A stretch of DNA of 6,469 bases, from contig JAISKE010000046.1 of NCBI GenBank assembly GCA_031261045.1, positions 1 to 6,469 of the forward strand. Direction: 5' to 3'. The position numbers and the translations under genes were made by a program. The stretch comes from Mycoplasmataceae bacterium. Its GTDB lineage: Bacteria; Bacillota_I; Bacilli_A; Mycoplasmatales; Mycoplasmoidaceae. The notes beneath the pieces were generated by a model. That model searched no databases, was not told the DNA's origin, and saw nothing but the letters and a program-made list of their open reading frames with translations. Every line of letters begins with the position of its first letter. The first letter of the stretch is position 1. Shown here in pieces: positions 1 to 6,167 of this stretch.

Positions 1-2109
1 ATGCATTAGTGGTGTTGGTAACATTCAATAACTTTTAAATAGATGAATCGCTGGCGCCTGCAACAAGAAACCAACAAGGTAAACACCAATACCACCGAAA
101 ATAGCTGGGATTAATGCAAACGGTGTTAAGGCTGACGCAATTTTATATTTACTAACTCCGTTAGCTTGCATAATACCAATTTGTAGTCTTGTGTTTGTAA
201 TGTAACGACGAATCACAATTGCACAGATAAACAAACCTAAAATAACAACAAATGACGTCAAAAAGTAATCCACTAATTTTACTTTGGAGACTAATGAAGG
301 AATATAAGCGATTCTGAATGCACTAGCATTAAGATAGTCGGTTGTATCATTAGCTAGATAAGCGGCACGAATCCCGTTTGGTCAATTCATAACAACTGTT
401 GCCTTCCTGTTTATGTTGTTAATAACAGTATTATGGTCAGCACCAGGTTTAAAAATACCTACTAAGTAATTTTCAGTTGGATTACTTCTAAAAGCATCAA
501 ATGTACGTTTGTATCCGCTGGTGTTTGCGAAGATAATACATTCTTTGTTTGGGTTAGGCGTAGAATGTTGGATATCCACAATTGGATAAGCAAAATCAGC
601 TGTAATACCATTACCAATAATTATGAATGGCAGTCCACCACCAGCCGATAATGTAGAATTTGCATAATTATCTCTAATTTTTAATATTCACACATCACGT
701 TGAACTTGTGTTAAAGAATTTAATCATCCAGAAAAAGTATCTTTAATATCTTTAGAACTATTCCCTGGTTGTTTCATTCAATTAATATATGTCTGTTCTG
801 TGGTGAAAGTTTTAGACGGTAATACAATTTTATTGTGGTTTTCTAAATATTTAGGTGCAGCAATGGCTGTTTGAGCTGTTCAATCATTCATGGTTCACAC
901 TTGAGGGGCAGTTACTTCTCAATTAATAGTGTAGGTATACTGTTTATCGACAAAACGAGTAATATTAGTTGCCCCATTTTTATATCAGTTAGTGTAATAA
1001 CTATCGTATGCCGTTGCATAAGTAGATGGGTTAGCATTATGGGTAGTGGTAGCTAAAGTTTGAATACTAGTTATTAATGTGGGGTCTAAGATATGACTAG
1101 TGTCCCCCACATTCAATAATCTAAAATAGGCCTCTATTTTTGTTCAATCTGCATCTGTTGCAGTGGCACTGGTTGGTAGTTCATATCCTAACACTTGAGA
1201 AACAGATTGTTTAATCCCTTTAGTGTTGTCATCATAAATGTGGGCGTATACCCCATTGTCTACACCTAATAATGGATTAAAATCAGTGGTGCTAAAATTA
1301 ATCTGTCCGCCATCTCAACCAGATTTACCATTGTCGAATAATATTTCTTTATCAATCAAGTCTTCAGGATTAGATTGCACTATTTTGTAATATACATCGT
1401 CTGGTGAATTGTTAATGTCAATTGACTTAAAATTACGTCATCCAACACTTTGATTGATATTATCTTCATTACTATCTAGATATTTTTCAATCGGCGTGTC
1501 AGTTTGAGTAACGATATTAACAATCTCTGCTAATTTATCGCTCTCTTGCTGTTGCAATTGAGCAAGATCACCAGTTTCTCCTAAGTCAGTTTGACATTCG
1601 TCATATGTCTTACCTGCTTCATGATTAGAAGGACCAAGATATGCTAATGCCGTTGTTCCATTGACTGTTAAGGTAGGATTTAAAATATTGTAATATGGGT
1701 CTGTTGGGTCGATTCCATGATCATCATAAAACATTTTTAATAATGTGTTACTCTGATTTTCGACATCTAAGGTTACTTGGTAGGTTCTCTGATATGTTCC
1801 AGCACTACCACTCTGACTTGGTCACGGAATATCTTTATGGTCATTCGAAAGACCCATATATTGATTATCCGGATAACTTCCTGGTCCAAATTTCCACTTT
1901 CCATTACCGTTTTGATAGTTCTCTGACACAGTAAAATCATGGGTGTTACCTTTTGTGGACACTGTGTTGTATTCATTGGAAATGTTAGAGGCAGTAGAAT
2001 TCAACACGGTGAATAAACCCATGGATAGAAAGACTAGAAATGTTAAACCAATGACTGAAGCTTTATTCTTCTTAAGTGACCTTAAGACGTTTTTAAACAA
2101 ATTTCACAT
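1..2109 (-). CDS. ABC transporter permease, FtsX/MacB-like, with giant extracellular loop (partial, C-terminus outside window)
   Basis: With TGA read as Trp, one uninterrupted frame runs from ATG at 2109 off the left edge (703 codons; the second codon is already a TGA). The N-terminus is a short basic segment (LRSLKKNK) followed by a membrane segment at about residues 16-36. About 575 polar, Asn/Thr/Asp-rich residues follow, presumably extracellular, with a short helical Gln/Glu-rich patch near 181-200. From residue 613 come a second membrane segment, an RRYITNTRLQIGIMQANGVS stretch and a third membrane segment. That stretch, basic and then IGIM-A-G-S, is the cytoplasmic coupling region typical of FtsX-domain (PF02687) permeases. 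The family moves lipids, peptides or proteins, or drives extracellular machinery, using a separate ATPase; no ATPase gene is in the window. The substrate is unknown. At least one more membrane segment should lie beyond the left edge. The assignment to the family is firm; the function is not. Confidence 0.85.
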
Positions 2110-2117
2110 TAGCAATA

Positions 2118-2123
2118 ATTATA
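2118..2123 (-). promoter_or_regulatory. -10 box of the permease gene, leaderless arrangement
   Basis: On the minus strand a perfect TATAAT lies 8 bases before the ATG at 2109. A start of transcription about 7 bases downstream would fall at about 2111, leaving almost no 5' leader. No Shine-Dalgarno sequence is visible. The -35 region is poor: only weak matches such as TTACTA at 18 bases. A run of six G (C on the coding strand) at 2157-2162 lies roughly 40-50 bases upstream of the start. Confidence 0.55.
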
Positions 2124-2171
2124 TTAATTATTAATGCTTCTTAGTAAATGTTTATTGGGGGGTAAATAACT

Positions 2172-3104
2172 TTAAGAACTTAAAAAAGAAACGTTAGGAA
2201 AGAAAAAATCATGAGAAAAAGTATAGGTGAAGGACCCGCTATTACCTCAACCCATAATAACATCACTATCTGGTGCGCCATCATGTTCAATTATTGTTGT
2301 GTTAGCATCTCACGTTCATGTTCATTCTCAATAATTGCTGTCAGCCCATTCAGGTTTAATAGATTGAAATATTTCGCTTCTTCAATGTAATTCGTTGGTT
2401 GTAGCATTTCAGGTACAAGTGTCAATATATATTGTGCCGTTCGCATGAACTGTGATTTGATTGTCATTATCGATATGAATTTCCGATTGTTCTCAACCAT
2501 ATGGAAATCCATCAGGAGCGAAAGCGGTTCCTCAATAAGTAGAAGCGATAATACTTAAACAATTAAGGTTCTGAAAATTATTCTTGAAAAACAATGCTCC
2601 TGCTTGTCCGGTGCCATCATCTGAAATAGTAGTTGTTGCTTTGTTGACATTATTTTCAGCAACATACCCTAAAAATTCATACACATTGAAATCATTTCGA
2701 GGCTCTGGCGGTGTAGGTAAATCTAAAACCCTAATATTATTAGAAAGCATATTCTTATTAGATTTTAATGATAATGGATAAGTGGCTTCGGGTACTGCTG
2801 TAGCTTTTAATTTGCAGCTAAAAGTATTGCCGGTATAACAAAACGAATCATAGCTTAATTCACTAACTGATGACAATGTTAGTGACGTTACCTTGTAATT
2901 AAATGATTTAAATTCACCGATTATAAAAGTGCTATCTTCTTGACCGTGAATTACATAAGCAACATCGCTGGAAATAACTAATGTTTTCTTAATGGAACAA
3001 GCAGTGGTGCCAAATATAGTTAATCCTGCCATGCAACCTAAAACACTCAAACCGACAATCGTTGATATTAATTGAATCTTTTTTAATTTATGCCCCATGT
3101 ACAT
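2172..3104 (-). CDS. Anchored secreted protein with Ig-like N-terminal half and Trp-rich C-terminal half
   Basis: A 310-aa frame from ATG 3104 to TAA 2172, open only if TGA is Trp. A second ATG six bases in (3098, MGHKLKK) is an alternative start. Basic residues are followed by a hydrophobic segment (about 10-38) containing two candidate lipobox cysteines, C24 in VLGC and C36 in TTAC, so the product may be a lipoprotein or simply membrane-anchored. Residues of about 41-140 are Ser/Thr-rich beta-type sequence ending in a proline hinge (DLPTPPEP), compatible with an Ig-like fold. The remainder has a FNVYEFLGYVAENN segment and then all ten tryptophans of the protein (191-286), nine of them encoded by TGA, including five within residues 253-265. 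I do not recognise the family. It lies just upstream of the permease in the same direction (62-base gap), but the permease has its own -10 box. It is probably a surface-exposed accessory protein. Confidence 0.75.
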
Positions 3105-3108
3105 AGTA

Positions 3109-3137
3109 ATTATACCATAAATGGGCTTTAGTGATAA
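3109..3137 (-). promoter_or_regulatory. Extended -10 promoter of the Trp-rich surface protein gene, leaderless
   Basis: On the minus strand an extended -10 (TGG directly before a perfect TATAAT, 3109-3117) is preceded after 17 bases by TTATCA (3132-3137), which matches the -35 consensus at 4 of 6 positions. TATAAT ends 4 bases before the ATG at 3104, so transcription is expected to begin at or inside that ATG. The transcript would be leaderless, or would use the second ATG at 3098 with only a few leader bases. No Shine-Dalgarno sequence is present. Confidence 0.6.
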
Positions 3138-3482
3138 GCCACTTCCCGTTTATGCACTGTATGTTCTAGTTGGTCGTTACTATTTTGAACATTTTTAACT
3201 CCATGTAATAATTAACAATTCACAGTTGTAAGTTTCAGTTACATCAAAGTTATGTTAGAGTTTTTTTAAACATCTAGATTTACCAAAGATTTTAACATTC
3301 CATTTGCTAACAGTGATTAAAACTAAGAAGAGAAATATCTGGTTGTTTGAGAAGATTGGTGAAGCAAACACCTATGTAACCATTATGTCAACGATTCAAA
3401 ATACACTCCTAACGAACAATTGTGTCTACAGTGAACTAGTTCAAATGCTTAGTGACTAATTTCTACGGTTGAATAGTTATAT
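3120..3482. other. Intergenic stretch without an intact gene
   Basis: Apart from the transposase-like remnant (3259-3459) and the -35 element at its left end, no gene is seen here. There is a 25-codon ATG-initiated frame at 3121-3198 on the plus strand without a convincing ribosome site, a T7 run at 3261-3267 and a perfect 10-base palindrome at 3433-3442 (GAACTAGTTC). No clear terminator hairpin follows the minus-strand LRR gene that ends at 3483. Confidence 0.5.
3259..3459 (+). pseudogene. Decayed IS66-like transposase C-terminal fragment
   Basis: A 66-codon open stretch lies on the plus strand between TAG (3256) and TAA (3457), without a usable start. Its translation contains KTKKRNIWLFEKIGEANTY, followed by STIQNTLLTNN and VYSELVQMLSD. 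From knowledge of the family, IS66 transposases end in R-(K)-N-W-L-F, then G-A/E-A, then S-I-E-T-A-x-x-N-G and Y-x-Y-L, and the spacing here is similar. No DDE catalytic region, no terminal inverted repeats and no partner IS66 ORF are visible. The same frame upstream (3121-3195, starting MGFSDKPLPV) is short and unrecognised. I read this as the relic of an insertion between two surface genes. The alternative is chance coding-like sequence. Confidence 0.45.
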
Positions 3483-4581
3483 TTATTCTAGTGGGATATA
3501 TCATCCATTTGGTAGACCAACAGTTTTAAAATAATCCAATGCTTTAATTGGAATACCTTCAAAATATGTTCCAGCATAAATAAAATTACCAATATTGCGA
3601 ACATAACTAAAAGCCGATGAAGAAAAATTTGGTTCGGTATTTAAACTACTAGATATTTGATTAATGCCAGAGCAACCGTTGAAAGCGGAATTGCCAATGG
3701 TGGTAACTTTGTTTAAATTTAAAGATTGAATGCCAGAGCAGCCGTTGAAGGCTTGGTTCCTGATGGTGGTCACGTTATCCGGTATAACTAATTGTGCATT
3801 TTCTGGCGCATAACCGGGAATAAAACCATTTAACGTATTGCCAGAAATATTAAGCTTACTATAAAGGGATAATATTAGATCCTGGAATCACGTTAGTGGT
3901 CGCGTCAATTACTTTTACAGGGGAGTTTAAACTATCAGTGTTACATTGAATTCATAAGTGATAAGTGGAAGTATCAACATTGTTAGTTCATTTTAATAAA
4001 CCCTTAGTAGTGGTATCAAAAAAGAATACACTGTTAGTGTTACTATATTTAATATTTCAATTAGCGTTAGTAATCCGGTTACCCAGATTATCTTGGGCAT
4101 ATAGTTGAAAACTACCAGCGAGGTTTTCAGTGATATTAATTGGTCCTTGATCTGGAATTGTAAGTTCAGTTGGTGTGGGAGGTTGGGTTTGCGGCAATAA
4201 ATTGATCTTTATAGTATTTTGAGTATTAGAATCAGAAGCAGTGATAGTGATTGTCGTGGTAGAATTCACTGCAATCTCATATATTATTTTATTTAATTCT
4301 GCATCAAAAAATCAATTTGTATCTTTACCATTCCCTTCGGCTTCTAAAGTAACTTTTGAACCAATTGAGGATGTCGCACTAACGACGGTATCCTCGCCAA
4401 CGTTTAACGAAGGATTATAAGCATGATCAAAACTAATGACATCTTGCTTTTTAGTTTTTTTAACGGCATAACCGATGCCAATGCCGGCTCCAACCATAAG
4501 CGTGGCCGCACCCCCAATAGCACAACCAACTAATATTTTTCGTTTCTTGGCATTCGTTCATAATGACTTTTGATTATCCAT
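3483..4581 (-). CDS. BspA-like leucine-rich-repeat surface protein, interrupted by a frameshift
   Basis: ATG at 4581 is preceded by GAGGA. The first frame encodes 240 aa to TAG at 3859-3861. It has a basic N-terminus (KKRK), a Gly/Ala-rich membrane segment at about 16-40 with a lipobox-like LVGC, then KKTKK, then two Thr/Asn-rich, Ig-like stretches (about 48-125 and 127-235). The second frame (+1 relative to the first, open from 3908 to TAA 3483) has no ATG. It continues seamlessly as YSKLNISGNTLNGF, then IPDNVTTIRNQAFNGCSGI and a second copy, VTTIGNSAFNGCSGINQI. These are BspA/LRR_5-type repeats (PF13306). Skipping one base around 3865-3870 joins the parts into about 365 aa. Such proteins usually mediate adhesion or host contact. 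TGA is read as Trp in both parts. Either the gene is broken, the shift is a sequencing or assembly error in the CCC/TTT runs, or expression is switchable. Confidence 0.75.
3642..3773 (-). repeat. Two tandem 66-base (22-aa) leucine-rich repeat units
   Basis: The units at 3773-3708 and 3707-3642 encode VTTIRNQAFNGCSGIQSLNL and VTTIGNSAFNGCSGINQISS. The first 14 residues are nearly identical, and the DNA is also similar over the part coding for AFNGCSGI, which suggests a fairly recent duplication. A degenerate third unit (SSSAFSYVRNIGNFIYAG) follows. Confidence 0.75.
3859..3870 (-). other. Frameshift junction in the LRR surface gene
   Basis: In the coding direction the sequence reads ATC CCT TTA TAG. 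The first frame stops at TAG, while the +1 frame reads CTT TAT AGT AAG and continues into the leucine-rich repeats. A single extra C in the CCC run, or an extra T in the TTT run, would explain it. The second frame overlaps the first by about 50 bases but offers no ATG; its earliest possible start is TTG at 3908, with no Shine-Dalgarno sequence. Confidence 0.7.
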
Positions 4582-4587
4582 ATATAT

Positions 4588-4608
4588 TCCTCACTTGTAA
4601 TTATTCTA
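4588..4608 (-). promoter_or_regulatory. RBS and probable -10 box of the LRR surface gene
   Basis: On the minus strand GAGGA (4588-4592) lies 6 bases before the ATG at 4581, which fixes that start. TAGAAT (4603-4608) fits a -10 box and would give a leader of about 15 bases. No convincing -35 element is found in the A/T-rich sequence upstream. Confidence 0.5.
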
Positions 4609-4663
4609 CAAAATATTAATTTAAATAAATTTTGTATGTGTTAACTTTTAAAGGGTTAGGTAA

Positions 4664-4676
4664 ACGTATAATACGT
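4664..4676. promoter_or_regulatory. 13-base palindrome overlapping a TATAAT box
   Basis: ACGTAT-A-ATACGT is a perfect palindrome around a centre base and contains TATAAT (4667-4672) on the plus strand. It sits in the divergent intergenic region, about 85 bases upstream of the LRR gene and 250 upstream of rplK. It could be a second promoter with an overlapping operator, or a chance A/T palindrome. No -35 match at the right distance is obvious. Confidence 0.3.
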
Positions 4677-4769
4677 ATGCAGAAGAGTTCTCGTATAAAG
4701 TTGATCATCGGGTGCAGACTTTCTAGTTACAATTTACAAATACCCAAAATAGCAACGACTATCTAGGAC

Positions 4770-4790
4770 ATGTAATTTATGTATTACATA
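4770..4790. promoter_or_regulatory. Inverted repeat upstream of the rplK promoter, possible operator
   Basis: ATGTAAT (4770-4776) and ATTACAT (4783-4789) form 7-base inverted arms around a 6-base spacer. Within it TATGTA-T-TACATA (4778-4790) is itself a perfect palindrome. It lies directly upstream of the -35 area of the promoter at 4818-4823, a usual place for a regulator site. No regulator is encoded nearby, so its role is inferred from position and symmetry only. Confidence 0.3.
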
Positions 4791-4817
4791 CTTTTCGTAA
4801 AAATACCGACTTTTGTA

Positions 4818-4823
4818 TATAAT
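4818..4823 (+). promoter_or_regulatory. -10 box of the rplK-rplA operon
   Basis: A perfect TATAAT with TG four bases upstream (TTTTGTATATAAT context) predicts transcription from about 4830 and a leader of about 87 bases before rplK. The -35 region is not recognisable. The start of the predicted transcript can form a small hairpin (TCCCT 4829-4833 with AGGGA 4844-4848). Confidence 0.6.
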
Positions 4824-4858
4824 ACTTGTCCCTTAGATAAAGTAGGGAAAATAACAGC

Positions 4859-4890
4859 ATGTGGAAGGACGATAGTCCGTTAGACCACGT
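4859..4890 (+). ncRNA. Probable L1-binding autoregulatory hairpin in the rplK leader
   Basis: The leader RNA can fold into a lower stem (AUGUGG 4859-4864 with CCACGU 4885-4890, including one G-U pair), an asymmetric internal loop (AA on the 5' side, GUUAGA on the 3' side) and an upper stem GGAC/GUCC (4867-4870 with 4875-4878) closed by GAUA. From memory, the L1 target on rRNA and on L11-L1 operon mRNAs is two helices separated by such an asymmetric loop, with about two bases on one side and a GAUGAA-like six on the other. The hairpin ends 13 bases before the Shine-Dalgarno sequence of rplK, where bound L1 could block translation. Geometry and position support this; I could not run a covariance search. 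Confidence 0.5.
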
Positions 4891-4903
4891 AGAGAACATA
4901 CTT

Positions 4904-4909
4904 AGGAGG
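4904..4909 (+). promoter_or_regulatory. Shine-Dalgarno sequence of rplK, deciding a GTG start
   Basis: AGGAGG lies 7 bases before GTG at 4917. The next residues ([13 protein letters not shown]) match the usual L11 N-terminus, so GTG is the start; no ATG is available in this frame near the site. Confidence 0.85.
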
Positions 4910-4916
4910 TATACTT

Positions 4917-5378
4917 GTGGCTGCAAAGAAAGAAATAACTCGAATCGCCAAGATTCAATTAATCGGTGGACAAGCCAAACCAGGACCAGCATTAGCTTCG
5001 ATCGGTATTAACATGGGTGAATTCACTAAACAATTCAACGATAAAACTAAAACTAGAATGGGAGAAGTAGTCCCTTGCGTGATTACCGCCTTCAGCGATA
5101 AGTCCTTTACTTTTATTATTAAGACTTCACCAGCTAGTGTTATGATTAAGAAAGCGGCTAAATTAGAAACTGCCGGTAAAAACCAGTTGACTGATCACGT
5201 CGCTACCATTACTCGTGCTCAAGCTTTAGAAATCGCTAAATATAAATTACCTGACTTAAACGCTTACGATGAAGAAGCAGCTTTAAGAATGATTGCTGGT
5301 ACTGCTAAACAAATGGGCGTCACTATTGAAGGTGTGGATTTAACTCCAAATAAAACTAAGAAAGCTGGGGGTAAATAA
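4917..5378 (+). CDS. rplK: Large ribosomal subunit protein uL11 (L11)
   Basis: A 153-aa protein, GTG to TAA. L11 binds 23S rRNA at the GTPase-associated centre, forms the base of the stalk and takes part in factor binding. The N-terminal domain ([21 protein letters not shown], then [14 protein letters not shown], residues of about 9-45) and the C-terminal RNA-binding domain ([38 protein letters not shown] and [14 protein letters not shown]) are all recognisable. The loop that is usually P-(A/S)-P-P-V-G-P-A-L-G is shortened to KPGPALAS, a loss of about four residues including prolines tied to thiostrepton sensitivity in other bacteria; I believe related mycoplasmas share this. A Lys/Gly-rich tail (NKTKKAGGK) extends the end. 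It is the first gene of the operon with rplA, which begins 2 bases after its stop, under the promoter and hairpin described upstream. Confidence 0.97.
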   Translation: MAAKKEITRIAKIQLIGGQAKPGPALASIGINMGEFTKQFNDKTKTRMGEVVPCVITAFSDKSFTFIIKTSPASVMIKKAAKLETAGKNQLTDHVATITRAQALEIAKYKLPDLNAYDEEAALRMIAGTAKQMGVTIEGVDLTPNKTKKAGGK

Positions 5379-5380
5379 TT

Positions 5381-6064
5381 ATGGCTAAGAATAAGAAATT
5401 TGCTGCCGCTAAGGCCCTAGTTGATCCGAAGAAATATTATTCTGTGGCTGAAGCCGTAGCTTTAGCTAAGAAAACATCAATTACTAAATTTGATGCATCA
5501 ATCGATATCGCAATTAAATTAAATTTAGATACGACTAAAGCAGAACAACAATTAAGAGGTACCATTGCTTTACCATATTACTTTGGTAAATTAATCAGGA
5601 TCTTAATCATTGATGACCAAATGACTAAAGATAAAGCTGCCGAATGTGGTGCGGACTTCTTTGGTGGTAAAGATAAGATTGATGAAATTAAGGGTGGGTG
5701 ATTAGACTTCGATTTAATCATCACTACTCCTAAATACATGCCAGAGTTATCTAAATTGGGTAAGATCTTAGGCCCTAAAGGATTAATGCCTAACCCTAAA
5801 TTAGGAACTGTAACTGCTGATCCTGCTAAAGTGTGTAAAGAATTTAAAAAGGGTAAATCTAATTACCGTACGGATACTTATGGTAACATTCACATGATTG
5901 TTGGTAAGGTATCTGCCGCTGCCGAAAAGATTGAAGCCAACATTAAAGCTTTAACAGAGTTCATTGCTAGCAAACGTCCATCTACGGTTAAAGGAGATTA
6001 TTTTCAAAAAATTTATATTTCTTCTACTATGGGACCGTCCATTAAAATTGCAATTACTAAATAA
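5381..6064 (+). CDS. rplA: Large ribosomal subunit protein uL1 (L1)
   Basis: A 227-aa protein of normal family length, ATG to TAA. One in-frame TGA (5699, W107) must be read as Trp; under the standard code the gene would appear split in two. L1 forms the mobile L1 stalk that helps release deacylated tRNA from the E site, and it represses its own operon by binding the mRNA leader. Domain I is split (N-terminal part through LRGTIALP, C-terminal part from about 160); domain II contains the signature KILGPKGLMPNPKLGTVT (about 129-146). GKSNYRTDTYGNIHMIVGKV and STVKGDYFQKIYISSTMGPS are typical of the last third. The usual P-(H/N)-G-T-G-K after LRGT is PYYFGK here, a noticeable deviation that may be shared by relatives. 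The gene follows rplK by 2 bases with only a weak G-run as ribosome site, so translational coupling is likely. Confidence 0.97.
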
Positions 6065-6103
6065 TAATTAATTAATAAAAAACTCCTTAGATTGATCTAC
6101 CCA

Positions 6104-6161
6104 AATAAAATGTTGGGTTAGAGGGTTTATATCTAAATTAACCCAAACATTCAATTTTATT
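6104..6161. terminator. Bidirectional terminator between rplA and the convergent gene
   Basis: TTGGGTTA (6113-6120) pairs with TAACCCAA (6139-6146). The arms extend outward as AATAAAAT (6104-6111) with ATTTTATT (6154-6161), separated by an internal loop (one base on the left, seven on the right). Because the outer arms are A-rich on one side and T-rich on the other, each strand has a hairpin followed by a T-rich tract, so it can serve rplA on the plus strand and the gene ending at 6168 on the minus strand. ACCCAA at 6099-6104 offers a competing pairing with TTGGGT at 6113-6118. Confidence 0.55.
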
Positions 6162-6167
6162 ATCTCC

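Larger units (their letters stand above)
4582..4916. other. Divergent intergenic region between the LRR gene and rplK
   Basis: A 335-base non-coding region that separates the accessory surface block from the ribosomal operon. It holds the LRR gene start signals (4588-4608), the palindrome at 4664-4676, the inverted repeat at 4770-4790, the rplK promoter at 4818-4823 and the leader hairpins. Between about 4680 and 4765 I see no assignable element. Confidence 0.6.

Noticed and set aside
871..1056. Plus-strand frame opposite the permease loop (MSCSIIHGSHL...)
   Set aside because: A shadow of the minus-strand permease; no ribosome site.
1695..1934. Plus-strand open frame opposite the permease
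   Set aside because: Antisense to a continuous coding frame, with no start signals and no coding character of its own.
2157..2162. G6 run upstream of the permease promoter as a phase-variation tract
   Set aside because: Six bases is short for slipped-strand switching, and its distance from the -10 box does not correspond to a -10/-35 spacer.
2291..2512. Minus-strand frame (MDFHMVENNRK...) overlapping the 3' part of the Trp-rich protein in another phase
   Set aside because: The frame with TGA as Trp runs through this region as the continuation of the gene starting at 3104, and both cannot be the main product.
2584..2781. Plus-strand frame opposite the Trp-rich protein
   Set aside because: Antisense shadow; the minus frame is longer, has a signal sequence and a good promoter.
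3433..3442. Perfect palindrome GAACTAGTTC
   Set aside because: Inside the transposase-like remnant, isolated and short; no sign of a regulatory or integration role.
4680..4765. Possible tRNA or T-box element in the divergent intergenic region
   Set aside because: No T-loop, no acceptor stem, no T-box sequence and no consistent cloverleaf were found.
6068..6154. A 28-codon minus-strand frame (TTG start, LNVWVNLDINPL...) after an AAGGAG that overlaps the stop of the right-edge gene
   Set aside because: It lies entirely within and beyond the inverted repeat of the terminator, needs a TTG start, and its sequence mirrors the hairpin arms. A chance reading of the terminator is more likely, though translational coupling cannot be excluded.
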